This document shows, piece after piece, positions 11,371 to 22,705 of a DNA stretch of 64,000 nucleotides (positions within the stretch are counted from its first letter, which is position 1; each line of letters begins with the position of its first letter). This DNA is from Ovis canadensis (taxonomy: Eukaryota > Chordata > Mammalia > Artiodactyla > Bovidae): positions 44,052,501 to 44,116,500 of the forward strand of contig NC_091257.1 of NCBI RefSeq assembly GCF_042477335.2, given 5' to 3'. The translations under genes and the position numbers were made by a program. The notes beneath the pieces were generated by a model. The model saw only the letters and a program-made list of their open reading frames with translations, searched no databases and was not told the origin of the DNA.

Positions 11371-11994
11371 TTAGCAGTAGTATTGAGATGCCTTGGGTAA
11401 GACAGAAAGGATGTGGTGTGCTGTGAAGTCCTGGCTAAGTCCCAAACTGGAACTCAGAAAACCAGCAAACTCCGCTCTGGTCACCCTCAGTAATGGACAG
11501 CCAAACAATTGGAATGTACTGCTCTCTTATTTCTGAATAATGATGGGGATTCTGCTCAGACCCCAGAGACATCATTTAGCAAGTGGGTTTTATGGATTTG
11601 GAGGAATCTTTTCAGCTACTGAAATGTCATCCTTCAGTTTTTAGTTTTGGGGAGACCTTTACCCAACTCTAGGAGAAGTATGTTTGATTTTGCAACCTCA
11701 CAGATTTAATGGCTACATAGTGGCAAGAAGAAAGCTGCAACTATCCTTAAGTCAAAATCCTCCCAATAAGACTAGCTTCTCACTGGGTAAATGCAGACCT
11801 GGTGGATCCTCCATCTGCCCCTCAGTATGCAGACTGCATCTCAGCTTATAACATACCTGTGTTTTGGGAAATAGGCAACATGGGACACAGAAAACCAGTA
11901 CAGCTTCTGGTGGTGAAATTGATTCCTGTTTCCGCGATAGATAAAGCTGGTTATTGATCATGCCGACTTAGGTTTGTGGATGGACCCCCGCTTT
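11371..11994. other. Unclassified DNA
   Basis: No repeat family, gene or structured signal is recognised. Confidence 0.4.
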
Positions 11995-12190
11995 CCAAAG
12001 CCAGGATGGTTTTGATCCTCAACCACCTTCAGAGGTGGGAAGAGTCAAAAGGCTTTTTCCCAGTTCTACAGATGAGAAAACAGACACTGGAAAAGAAGCA
12101 GTACCTCCTGGACACAGTCCTTGTTTGCAGAACTAAGATGAGAGTTCAGATCTTCTCAGGTCCAAGGCTGTTCCCATCACCTTACCACCT
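11995..12190 (-). mobile_element. MIR SINE, minus (diverged)
   Basis: The block CTACAGATGAGAAAACAGA near 12067 is the reverse complement of the MIR core, and the flanking text fits an old, diverged copy. Confidence 0.6.
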
Positions 12191-13624
12191 GCTGGTAGGA
12201 GGGGATGAGGCTTTGCAGCCAGATGCTGGTGTGAGGGTCCTGGCCCTCTGATGTGGGGCCCCCTGGACAAAGCCTGCCCCACTGACACGCTCAGGGCTGG
12301 GTCTCCGAGTTCAGCCAGGGACACCTTCCTTAGCCCTGTTTTCTTGCCTCTAAAATAAGAATCCTGACCTACTTCATTAGCCTGTCCTCAGGGAAGAAAT
12401 CAACATTTTTTAACTAAATTAGTTTGTGTTTGTGAACATCCTGATATAGCCTAATAATACTTCGCCTTCAATGTTGCTTCCTCTCCTCTGCCTGAGAATC
12501 TAAAAGAAGTTCATTCCTGTTGTTGTAATTAATGTAAATATTCTGTGCAGAACGAAAGATTGAAAGATGTTAGTAATTTCCTCTGAGAAACCCATACACA
12601 CATCATTTGCATATTTGCTCTCGGATTTGTTCTCTGCTTGTATGTTTCTCAGGCCTCTTGGCCCCCTGGCTTCCTGCTTGGAGACAGCCAGTGGAGTCAG
12701 AGGGGTCAGAATAGGGGAGGAAGGGAGAAGGGGTCAGAGGGGGAGGAGAGGGGAAAGCAGAGGACCCCTTCCCCTCCTCCTCTGCTTCCAGGAGCACCTC
12801 CCCAGTGGATCCAGTTCCCCCATGAACTCACTCCTCCTCCCTGGGCCCACTGCAGGCTGGTGGTCCAGGCTCCCACCTCTGTCCTCGGTGCCTCTGGCCC
12901 CAGGGTGGTAGTTGCTGCCAGGTGTTGCTAATCTCTGGGTTGCCTCACCCTGCTCTGTGGGCTTTTCAACTCTTCTTACACTTTTGTCACCAGTTTTCTC
13001 TGTTCAGTTCCATCTGTTGAAATCGTGGTGTGGGCTATTTGCTTTACTGGCCCTGAATTTGTGGTTCTCACAGAGGGAGTGGGGTGTGGGGAATGCCTTC
13101 CCCTGGAGAAGGAGATCTCGGCCCAGGGGGGGCACCTCCTCCAGCTCGCCAGGGAATCAGAGGCAAGTCACTGTTCCTTCAGACTTTTTCTGCAGAATGA
13201 AATAACTAGCCTAGGTGATTCAGTTGCCATCAGTTTCACAGCTATGACTCATCCGTCAGGTAATTGATTGACTATGCCAAAACACCTTCCAACTCAGACT
13301 CTTGTTAACAGTAAAAAGATTTTTTTTTTTTCCCAAGTGAAAGTTTAAAGTTGCTGGGCCCCATCAGGTCCAATACATCAATGAACTAAAGGGCCTTTGG
13401 GGAAGTAAGAGACAATAATAACCAACGAATAATTCCTTCAAAACTCTACCAGACTCATTTGTCTTAGAGGAATCTGAGACTTCCTCAGGCAAGTATTTTA
13501 AGGAACAAAATAACCCAAAGGACTTAGAATGCATTAGCAAATGTTGTTGGCACCCTCCTTTTTCCTCCACTATGAAATATTTTAGAGTTTCAAAGGAAAT
13601 ACTTCAAAAAAAATTTTCAGTGTA
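12191..13624. other. Unclassified DNA with purine-rich tract
   Basis: This stretch carries a polypurine and G-run tract (12706-12766) and moderate GC content, but no recognised exon. Open frames of up to 114 codons lie across the purine tract and reflect its composition. Confidence 0.4.
12714..12753 (+). other. G-quadruplex / polypurine motif
   Basis: Five G-runs of length 3-5 (12714-12717, 12723-12725, 12730-12733, 12739-12743, 12750-12753) are separated by loops of 4-6 bases. Just downstream, AAGCAGAGGA (12755-12764) and TCCTCTGCTT (12778-12787) form a 10-bp inverted repeat. The layout could fold as a quadruplex beside a hairpin. Function is unknown. Confidence 0.6.
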
Positions 13625-14945
13625 CAGTCAGTGGTCTTCAGTGTGTTTACAAAGTTATACAAACTTCACTGCTAACTTCAGAACATACTCCTTACACCCC
13701 AAAGAAACCGCAACCCACTCGCAGTCACTCCCCATTCCTCTCTCCCTTCGACTCCCAACAAACACTAAACCACTTTCTGTCTTTATAGACTTGCCTCTTT
13801 TACACATTTCATAATATGCGGCCTTTGTTACAAGCTTCTTTTACTTGACATAAGATTTTCAAAGCCCATCCATGTTGTAGGATGTACTTCTTTTCTTTTT
13901 ACTGCCAAATAATTGACCAATATGTGAATATACCACATGTTGTTCATCCACTCATCAGGTAGACATTTGGGTGGTTTCCACTATTGTGAATAACGCTGCT
14001 GCAAACAATCATGCACAACTTTTTTCTCCTTTTTTGGGAGGGAGGCCTTGCAGCATGGCCTGCAGGATCTTAGTGCCCTGATCATGGATTGAGCCCAGGC
14101 CCCAGCATTTAAAGTACAGAGTTCTAACCACTGGACTGCCAGGGAATTCCCTACCCTGTCTTGATCACTGTAGATATATATATAGTAAGTTTTGAAATCA
14201 GGGAAGTATGAGTTATTCAACCTGTTTTTTAAAGATTATTTTTGGTTGTTCTGGATCTATTTCATTTCCATATGAATTACAATATGTTTGTCTTAAACTG
14301 CAAAAAAGGTGGCTAGGATTTTGGTAAACGTTGTATTGAATCCATAGACCAGTGTGGGAAATATTACCATCTTAGCAATATGAAATCTTCCAGTCCATGA
14401 ACATGGTATGGCTTTGCATTTATTTAGGTCTTCTTTGATATCTTTCAGTGATATGGTATAGTTTTCAGTATATAAGTTTGCATCTCTTTTATTCAATTTA
14501 TTCTCAAGTATTTCATTCTTTCTGATGCTATTTGTAAATGAAATTGTTTTCTTACTTTCATTTTTGAGTGTTGATTGCCAGTTTATATGATTGCAATAGT
14601 TTTTGTATATTTATCTAGTATCCTGAGGCCTTGCTGAACTTGTTTATTAGTTTCAACAGTTTTTCAATGGATTCCTTAGGTTTTTCTATTAAACGTATCA
14701 CATCATCTGCAAATAGAGTTTTACTTCTTCCTTTCCAATCTGATGCCTTTTATTTCTTTTTCTGTCCTTATCGCCTTGTCTAGAATCACCAGCACAGTTT
14801 GATAGAAGTGGCAGGAGCAGACATGCTTGTCTTGTTCCTGATCTTAGGGAAAAAGCTTGCAGTTTCTCACCATTTAGTATGATGTTAGCTGTGAGTTTTT
14901 CACAGATGCTCTTTATCAGGTTGATGAAGTTCCCTTCTCTTCCTC
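13625..14945 (-). mobile_element. Antisense L1: 3' UTR piece plus ORF2 piece, split by CHR
   Basis: 13625-14018 is the reverse complement of an old L1 3' end, including the AATAACGCTGCTGCAAACA region. After a CHR SINE, 14153-14945 reads as antisense ORF2 in the RT region (minus-strand remnants such as SWTGRFHIAKMVIFPTLVY at 14293-14496). The two parts are not adjacent in an intact L1, so sequence has been deleted between them or two L1s are juxtaposed. Confidence 0.8.
14019..14152 (-). mobile_element. CHR-type tRNA-derived SINE, minus
   Basis: The complement begins with a GGAATTCCCTGGCAGTCCAG head near 14150 and ends in an A-rich tail (T-run at 14019-14035). This head with a tRNA-like box B is typical of cetartiodactyl CHR SINEs. 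It is not a functional tRNA gene. Confidence 0.85.
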
Positions 14946-16406
14946 ATTTGTTGACTAAGAGTAGAAAAGCAAATACAAAGGAATATGCTTCTGTACCTTG
15001 CCCTAAGCTTTTAGTCCCTATTGCTCTAAATGAATTTCTTCTTTTATTTCCATGACAATGACAGCAAACAGCTACCACTTGATCTGTTCCCACTAACTCA
15101 CTCTCTCAGATCGATTTTTTTAAAATGAAGTTGCTTTTAAAGGCAGTTAGGATGTCCTATAATGTATAAAGCACACATGGTACCAAAATTTTAAAAGCAA
15201 GCAAAGAAGAGTGTGGTAAAAAACAAACTCCGTATTTTATTACTGCCAGATGTCTAGTATTACTTGAGCCATTTCTTCCTGTTATCCCGCAGCCCTGGGC
15301 ATTAGTGGGCCTTTCTTGGTCATTTATGGGAAGTGGATGAGGAGGTGGGTCATGCTTTCTTAGATGTATAACCTGGAGAAAATCACTCTTCTTTGCTTGC
15401 TTTTAAAATTTTGAGTACTTAACTTAGGAAGACACAAATAGCCCGTCTCTGTGAAGTGCTGAAGTTAATGCCTGGCATTTGGCAAGTGCACAGTAATTTA
15501 GCTCCTATCATTGTTTGAAATATCATTATTATTAGCCACCTGTGAGCTCTGTGTCTCTACTGCGTCTTGCTCAGGTTACCTGACATTCGTGTATGAAGAC
15601 GAATAACCCACTTAGAAAGCAAAAGGGACTGTGTTGTGGTCTAAAGACCACCATGACAGCCACCACCTCCGGTTTCCACTTTCTATCAAATATTCAACCA
15701 GATCTGAGACTGTGGGTTTAAAGATCAACTTAGACACAGAGAGGATTGTTACAAATCATTTTGAAAATTCAGGCCTATATCAGCTTTACTTTATCCTCTG
15801 CATTTTCGCTGGCTTAAAAATAATTTCCTAGAAATAAAAGAAAAAGAAAATAGTATGCTATAGATCATGCTTCTTAATGTTGTTAAACAGAAACAGTTAC
15901 TAGAGGAGACACTTCGTATCCCAAGGGGAACAGCTTCTCCCACACACATACAGCCCACTCCCCTGAAGATGGATTCCTGCGCTTCATGTTGCTTCACAGC
16001 GTCTGCAAGGCTGGGGGTGCTGGGAGGAGGAAGGTCTGTCTTTAGGGACAATCCATTCCCAAGCCCTTGTTTCTTATGACATCTTAATGCTGGCTGTGGG
16101 GACCTGCTTTGCAATCCCTTTGGGGAGTTAGGGCTGAACTTTCCTTGGCTTTTGTGGCAGAGAGAGACCGTTGTTCCCCCAAGTTCACACACTCCCTCTC
16201 CCTCAGTAGAGCTGGTACTGGTACTGGCGAGGGACTACTGAGCCAGGGACCACATTCATGCATCTGGGTGCCACCAAGTGACCCAGCACACTGATGCAGT
16301 ACCCACTGAACGATGTCACATCTTGGGCTGCTCAGAAAACTTTGTGGGGCTCCTGCATGATCTCTTTACTTTTTGGCTAGAATATAGGTAATCCCCAGGG
16401 AGCTGA
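14946..16406. other. Unclassified DNA holding a perfect inverted repeat
   Basis: Apart from the inverted repeat at 15184-15413 no repeat or gene is recognised. A 133-codon minus frame (15791-16192) has no supporting motif. Confidence 0.4.
15184..15413. repeat. Perfect 30-bp inverted repeat, 170-base spacer
   Basis: Bases 15184-15213 are the exact reverse complement of 15384-15413 (cores AAAAGCAAGCAAAGAAGAG and CTCTTCTTTGCTTGCTTTT). The similarity continues to a GTAC on each side with a one-base offset. A TA dinucleotide abuts each outer edge (15181-15182 and 15416-15417), as expected for a mariner-type duplication. The 170-base interior has no coding potential that I recognise. It may be a small non-autonomous DNA transposon or a template-switch product. 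Confidence 0.8.
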
Positions 16407-16622
16407 GCCACAACTTCCCTGGTGGCTCAGACAGTAAAAGCGTCTGCCTACAAAGCAGGAGACCCAGGTTTGATCCCTGGGTTGGGAAGATCCCCTGGAG
16501 AAGGAAATGGCAACCCACTCCAGTACTGTTGCCTGGAAAATCACATGGATGGAGGAGCCTGGCAGGCTACAGTCCATGGGGTTGCAAAGAGTCGGACACA
16601 ACTGAGAGACTTCACTTCACTT
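16407..16622 (+). mobile_element. Bov-tA SINE, plus, perfect 11-bp duplication
   Basis: A complete Bov-tA runs from ACTTCCCTGGTGGCTCAGA to a CACTTCACTTCA end. It is bounded by perfect copies of cagggagctga at 16396-16406 and 16623-16633. Confidence 0.96.
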
Positions 16623-16876
16623 CAGGGAGCTGAAGATGGCCATCTGGGCTTCATCACCTGGGTCCCTGAACAGCTGGAGGCAGAAAGCTGCCCCCTGCTG
16701 ATCTCTTCACCTGCCAAGACTGTAATGTGAAAGAGAAACAGAAGGTGACTGTGTTAGACTTCTGAACATTCAATGTGTGTTTGAGGGCTAGAGCATCACT
16801 CTAATGAGTTCAGCTTTTCTCACTGTAACAGACCCTGCATGTTTATATAATTAAGATTGTTTTAATGCTACACGTT

Positions 16877-17228
16877 TGTCTTAGTCTGTCTGAGCTGCTG
16901 TAACAAAATACCACAGATTGGGTGGCTTATAAACAACAGAAATTTACTTCTCACAGTCTGGAGGCTTGAAGACTGAGAGCAAGGTACCAGCAGGTCAAGG
17001 TCAGGGTTAGGCACCTTGTGGTTGCAGATTTCTTGTATCTTCACATGGAGGAAGGGACAAGCTAGTTCTCTGGGGTCCCTTTTACAAGGACATTAATCCC
17101 ATTCATGAGGCTCCAGTCTCATAACCTCATCATTTTCCAAAGTCTCTACCTCCTAATACCATCACCTTGGGGGTTAGGTTTTCAACATATGAATTTAGGG
17201 GGAACACAAACATTCAGGCCATAACTGC
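16877..17228 (-). mobile_element. MaLR (MST/MLT1A-like) LTR, minus
   Basis: The plus strand is the reverse complement of a MaLR LTR. Characteristic blocks are GCTGTAACAAAATACCACAG, GGTGGCTTATAAACAACAG and, near the far end, CCTAATACCATCACCTTGGG and TTTTCAACATATGAATTT. Divergence is moderate. Confidence 0.8.
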
Positions 17229-18427
17229 ATTACAGGGGAACAAAGGCCTTTTATTTTCCTAAATAGTGGGAAAAAAGCCCACTTTGATTCATGTTAGAAC
17301 ATGGGTTTATCAGGCCATGCTAATTTGAAAGATTAACACATGTGAATATATGCATGAGTATGATGTATTTATAATCATATATGTTTATGTGGATCTCTCT
17401 TAACTACTGAGTAGTGAGTCATCTCTTACTCTTTAAACATCAAGCGCCTATAATACACCAAGCACTGCCTGGACCCAGTAGAACATTAAGGTTAATAAGA
17501 TCTAGTCCCTGGCCTCAGGGGCTCACAGAGAGCTGCTGGCCCAGTTTTGCAGATACATATTTAGATAGTTTATCTACTGGGATGACTTGGAACACCAGCT
17601 CCCCTGTGAATTGTTTGGATCAGCTCTAGAATTGCCTGGAATATAGGCTCACATTTCATTTTCCAGGAGGAGAGTGTTCTCTAGGATAAGAAGCTTAGAG
17701 CAGGACCTTCCCAGAAGGGAAGATCAGTGCTCACACAGTCTTCATACTGATCCCCAGGAGCCCAATCACAGTGAGGATAAGGAGCAGGAAGAAGGCTAAG
17801 AGAGCAGAGCAGACAGCGGAAGCTCATCCGGGTCTGAAGAGGGGAGAAGTCCCTGGACCTCAAACAGACACAGACTCCAGTCTCTCGGCCCCAGGGTCTC
17901 TGGCTGTGAGAAAATGAAGCACACTTGAGAATGAAAGCACAAAAATAAACATTTGTGGAATCCATCCATAAGGCTCTCATAACTTCAAAAGGCTGCAAGG
18001 AAACAACATTGCTAATGAATTTGGTGTCAGTGAAATGGAGACATGTGATTTAGATTTCCAGAAAAATAAACCTAATCTTCCAGGGGAAGAGAGACACTGC
18101 ACCTAAGGGCCCTGTGCTTTTGGGTGGGCCTTTGTGTTTGTAAATCCACAAGCCTTAGGGAAATGTTGAGACTCTTAGACCCTCAGCAGCATCTGAGCTC
18201 CCTGCAGAGAACTAGGGCCCAGCTCACTAGGTGGAGTAATGAAGTTTGGCTGGGTTTTCTAGAGGCCATAGTCTACTTGATATCAGAGACCCTCAGGGGT
18301 CTCTCAGAGAAGAATAAAAGAGAGAGAAGAAGAAGAAAGAAATGAGATTTACTCCTTATAAGGCCAAGTTGATGAACCACAGGTTATCTTTTACTCTGAA
18401 ATTTATATTCAATCAATGCTCCAATCT
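17229..18427. other. Unclassified DNA between two MaLR-like LTRs
   Basis: I recognise no coding remnant here. Because the flanking LTRs share orientation and family, this 1.2 kb could include decayed internal sequence of one MaLR element. That is inference. Confidence 0.35.
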
Positions 18428-18822
18428 TAGTGTGAGCTACTGTAACAAGTAGAGCATATACGGACTGGGTGGCTTAAACAACAAACGTTTACTTCTTAAC
18501 AGTTTTGGGGGCTGGAAAGTCCAAGATCCAGGTGCCCACAGATTTGGTGTCTGGTGAGGATCTGCTTCCTGGTTTGCAGATAGCCATTTCTCAGTGTATC
18601 CTCATGTGCAAAGAGACAAAGTGGGGAATGGGCAGGGGAAGCAGGGGAGAGGAAGAAAGAGTCTTCACATCTCTTCTTCTAAGGGCACTAATCCTATCAT
18701 GAGGGCAGCACTCTTATGACCTCATTTCCTCCAGAGGCCTCCCCTCCTGACACCATCATATTGGGAAGTTAAGATTTCAACATATGAATATTCAGGTGAC
18801 ACGGAATATTGAGTCTATAACA
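18428..18822 (-). mobile_element. MaLR (MST/MLT1A-like) LTR, minus, second copy
   Basis: The same family blocks appear as in 16877-17228: GACTGGGTGGCTTAAACAAC, GGTGTCTGGTGAGGATCTGC, ACACCATCATATTGGGAAG and ATTTCAACATATGAATATT. The copy is complete but diverged. Confidence 0.8.
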
Positions 18823-20555
18823 GTTCCCAGTCAGACCTGGAGGAAGTGGACACAGGAAAATGCTCAGTGGGAGGCATCTCCCGTGATAAACCAGATACAG
18901 TGGTTTCGTCTGTGCACCTGCCTTGAGCTTAGCAGGAAGATACAGCAGGACTGGGTGTCTGCACCTGCCTTGAAGGAAGAAAGTACCAAAGTCATAGCAC
19001 AGGACAGCATGGGACCAAGCTGGAAAGACAGTTGACTGTTGCTTGGATCTCTGGGGCCAATTTTTAAAATAATATTCCACAATTAAGGACAATAATACCA
19101 TGCTTCCCTCCAGACACCATGTGTACTCACATGGCAGCTAGAAGTCTTTGTAGCCAACTTTCTGCAAATGGCTTGATCCTACCCAGAAGGTACAACCCCC
19201 AAAGACTAGAGCATTAAAGAACATTTAAAGAGCATTAAAAGCTTAAAGGACCCTTCCATGCTTCCCAGATTATCAGCTGCTATCTTGTGGCTTCCCCCAC
19301 AAAGAGGTCCTTTAAACTCTGATCATTCTCTGATTATCAAAAACAGATACGTACTGTTCTAGAAATAGCACCATCATGCTTTGGGCTCTGGTCACAGTGC
19401 CCAAGCCCTGTCTCCCATATCTTAACGGTGACAGTGTGTTCCAGCGTGGACTTCCAGCTCTCAGTGGCTGCATCTCTGTGCCACAGAGCTTCATCTCTAA
19501 CTAAGGAAAACTGTGGCCTGGGGACTCAGCAGGCCCAGAGGACCAGCCAGTTAACACCCGCCAGTAGTAGCCCTCAGGTGATGACTCTTGGGAGTTGGTG
19601 TATAAATACCCCAGCTCCCTCAGCAGTCAGTGTGAGGGATCACTTCCCCCAGTTACCCTATGGTATTAAGCACTGGTTGTCCACTGTGGTGGCCGACTTA
19701 AAAGCAGGCTTCCTTTCGCTTAATCACTGCCCCACTCTCTTCCTGGGGCTTCTTGGGGAAGCTGCTTAGCTAAATTTCCATACTGTAGCATCCGTCTCAC
19801 TTCATAAGATTGAGTAAGAAGCTTGGAAAGTAGTTTCATGATGTTTAAGGTAAATAGAAAAGCTCTAATCAGATTCAGGAAGATGAAATACCCTCTAGCA
19901 AACTTTTAAATTCCAAACAAAAGAAGGAGTACTGGCTTAAGCGTGCCCGTTATGGGCAACCTCTATTGTCTGTCTGTCTGTCTTCTCTCTTATTCACTGT
20001 CACTCCCACCCTCATATAATTATGGAGCAAGGAGCCCATTGAATGACCCAAAAAGTCAAAGGGAATGTCCAGCCAACACAACATTTGTGAGCTACTAGGT
20101 GGTCTGAAATCTGGGCTCAAAGCCATGACTTGGGTCATTATGTGAATCTTTAAGGTTAGTTGCATTTGCACTGTTTTCCATTAATCAAAACTTCCTTCAG
20201 TCTAGCAATTTCCTTGAAGAACAGTTGACAGTTATCTTTCTTTTTGGTTAACTATTTCTTTGCTGGTGTGATTTTTAGGGTGTGCCTGCATATGTGTGTG
20301 TTTTCTTTTTAATAGCTAGTGGCAGAAGACAAACTTGAATTTAAAACCAGTGAGAAATATAAAGATGGACATACTGAATAGAAACGAAGGGGAAAACAGC
20401 AGAGAACTGCCCCCAGGGTATTGATGCTGAGTGGTGCAAAAGCCCAGCTGGGCCAGCTGGGTAATTTATGTGGACTATTCATCATCAAGGGCCTCAGGAA
20501 ATACATTCCTTCATCTCTTTGTCAATATAGCCTCTTGCACTAGAGTACTGGGTTG
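18823..20555. other. Unclassified DNA
   Basis: No named repeat or supported gene. A TATAAATA sequence lies at about 19600-19607, but no downstream exon can be defined. Confidence 0.35.
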
Positions 20556-20667
20556 GAAGGTCATGTTTCCCTCTCACTGCAGGCTCGTTTATTTACAAAA
20601 TTCTGAATCACAGACAGGCTTGCAAGGGAATCTGCTAAGAAGGACCACAATGCTTCTTAAGTGTCCT
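20556..20667 (+). repeat. Local duplication, copy 1
   Basis: This ~112-bp segment is near-identical in wording to 21818-21927, sharing CCTCTCACTGCAGGCT, GTTTATTTACAAAA, CTGAATCACAGACAGGCTTG and AAGTGTCC in the same order and orientation. I do not recognise it as a named repeat. Confidence 0.85.
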
Positions 20668-20757
20668 ATATAACACTACTCTTTATATTCACCTCCAGCT
20701 TTGTTCTGAACATGCTCACTTTCAGGCACCCAAGAGAAAATCCAAGTATCAGTCAAT

Positions 20758-20880
20758 TCACTGACTGATTTATTGAGCACCTACTAGGTGCTGGGCACTG
20801 AAAAAAAACAAGAGGATGCTTGCCCTTATGCAGCTCTCAGTCCAGTAGGAGAGAGGAACTAAATCAGTAATTTTACCAAA
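20758..20880 (-). mobile_element. L2 3' end, minus
   Basis: TTTATTGAGCACCTACTAGG followed by TGCTGGGCACTG is the reverse complement of the conserved L2 3' end. The TTATGCAGCTCTCAGTCCAG block continues it. Confidence 0.7.
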
Positions 20881-21285
20881 AGGAAAATTTATTTCTCAAC
20901 ACTTACCTCTTCTGTTTCCACCGTACTCTTCCCCTTAATACTGTGATATCTAAGGTGACCAAATATCTAGTTTCTCTGGGAGAACACCAGTTGACACCTG
21001 CTGTCCCAATGGAATTAATAATGGCTCATTCCACTCTCAACAGTGCCCCAGTTTCTGTGGTGAGCTGTGTGATGATCTGACCATACCTACCCTCTCTAGG
21101 CCACCGCAGCCATACTATTGATTTCCTGTGTTCATTTTCTTACAACCACTGGCTCTCGCATAGACATCATTGCTCAGCAGATATTGATCACCAGTGAGAA
21201 CAAGGAAATGAAGCAAATCTGTTCCACACTCTCTAAACCAGTCTCTACCCAAGATGGACAATTAATCAACTTGTCAGGGAGGCAG

Positions 21286-21446
21286 TGCTGGGTTGTGGGA
21301 AAGTATTGATTGGACCAGGAGTCAGAAGAGCTGTCTTCAAGGACAGCTCTGCCATTTGCTAGATTGTATATCACCTACTATAGCCTTAATAAGTGGCCTT
21401 ACTCTTCAAAACAGGAATAATAATACCTACCTGAGCTGTTTTAGGG
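21286..21446 (+). mobile_element. MIR SINE, plus, truncated by Bov-tA
   Basis: MIR-like text includes GACCAGGAGTCAGAAGAGC, CTCTGCCATTTGCTAG and CAGGAATAATAATACCTACC. The adjoining Bov-tA begins at its 3' end. Confidence 0.7.
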
Positions 21447-21447
21447 G

Positions 21448-21650
21448 GCTTCCCAGGTGGCACTAGTGGAACCTGCCTGCCAGTGTAGGAGATATAGAGA
21501 CATCGCTTCAATCCCTGGGTTGGGAAGATCCCCTGGAGGAGGGCATGGCCCACTCCAGTATTCTTGCCTGGAGGATCCCATGGAGAGAGGAGTCTGGAGG
21601 GCTACAGTCCATGGGGTCGCAAAAGAGTCGGACATGACTGAGCAACTAAA
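21448..21650 (+). mobile_element. Bov-tA SINE, plus
   Basis: It begins GGCTTCCCAGGTGGC and runs through CTCCAGTATTCTTGCCTGGA to GAGTCGGACATGACTGAGC, ending in CAACAACAAT. Confidence 0.93.
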
Positions 21651-21719
21651 CAACAACAATCCAAAATACGGTTTTTGCTCATGGAAACATATAATGTCAG
21701 AGCGTAAAGTAAGCATATT

Positions 21720-22020
21720 TTGAAGGCCTGTATAATAATATTGTTTTATTATATTTAAAATATTATTGGTAATATTAAATATTATATATTAAAATATATA
21801 CATATTTTATTTGATTCGAAGATCATGTTTTCCTCTCACTGCAGGCTAGTTTATTTACAAAACTCTGAATCACAGACAGGCTTGCACAGCCATCAGGTAA
21901 GGAGGACACATTGGTTTTTAAGTGTCCAGTCACCAAACAAAACTATATAATATTTAATATTATATTTTATATAATTAAATTATTTATAATAAAATATTGG
22001 ACATTCAGAAACAGAATAAA
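21720..22020. repeat. AT-rich tract with duplication copy 2 inside
   Basis: 21724-21815 and 21945-22012 are nearly pure A/T with many TATA and AATATT words. Between them, 21818-21927 is the second copy of the segment at 20556-20667. The second copy therefore sits as a GC-richer island inside AT-rich sequence. Confidence 0.8.
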
Positions 22021-22189
22021 TTATTCAAGTTGCATGCAACATTTTAGCTACTCACAGACATCATACCAATTCTGTCACAGAAAAGAATCCCAGCTATAGT
22101 ACATGCAGACAACTTCACCCAGTTTTCCAAAGTCAGTTAGCCCTGGAATTGCTAGTGGAAGCCAGTGGTATAATTGGGTCAGAGTCCAA

Positions 22190-22510
22190 AGACCTGAGAA
22201 CCAAGGGAGCTGATGATTTAAATGCTAGCTTAAGGGCAGGAGAAGATGAGAAGAGATATCCCAGCTCAAACCATGAAGCAGAAAAAAGAGACACATTCCT
22301 CCTTCCTCTGGCTTTTTGTTCTGGTCGAGGCTTAAACAGATTAGATGATACCCAACCACCCTGTGGAGGACGATCTGCTTGCTCAGTCTATGACTTCAAT
22401 GCTTATCTCATCTAGAAACACCCTCCTGGACACACACAGAAATAACATTTAACCACCTAGCTGGGCAGCCTCTGATCCAGTCAAGTTGACACCTGAAATT
22501 AACCATCACA
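22190..22510 (-). mobile_element. LTR-like repeat (probably MaLR), minus
   Basis: Read minus, it opens TGTGATGGTTAATTTC and continues with GTGTCAACTTGACTGG, as in a common old mammalian LTR. Further on are the complements of CTCATCTAGAAACACCCTCC and TGTGGAGGACGATCTGCTTG. The family name is tentative. Confidence 0.55.
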
Positions 22511-22671
22511 GTCCCTAAAAAGAGGTTCTGGTCACCTGGTGTATGTAGAGGACTTTGGCAAGGACAATTGGTGCCAATCCAATGTTGTCATCACTGGAGC
22601 CACTGAATCACATAAATGGACTGCCAGCCATGCCCACATAAACTGGAGACTAGATTTGTTCACATGTGCGT

Positions 22672-22672
<1 letters not shown>

Positions 22673-22703
<31 letters not shown>
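22673..22703. repeat. (CA)n microsatellite
   Basis: About 15 uninterrupted CA units, preceded by GTGCGTG. Tracts of this length are usually polymorphic. Confidence 0.95.

Positions 22704-22705
<2 letters not shown>

Noticed and set aside
15791-16192. 133-codon minus-strand frame
   Set aside because: No recognisable motif or splice support. This length is expected by chance in a 64-kb window.
19600-19607. TATAAATA as a promoter
   Set aside because: No downstream exon, initiator or CpG context. AT words of this kind are frequent.
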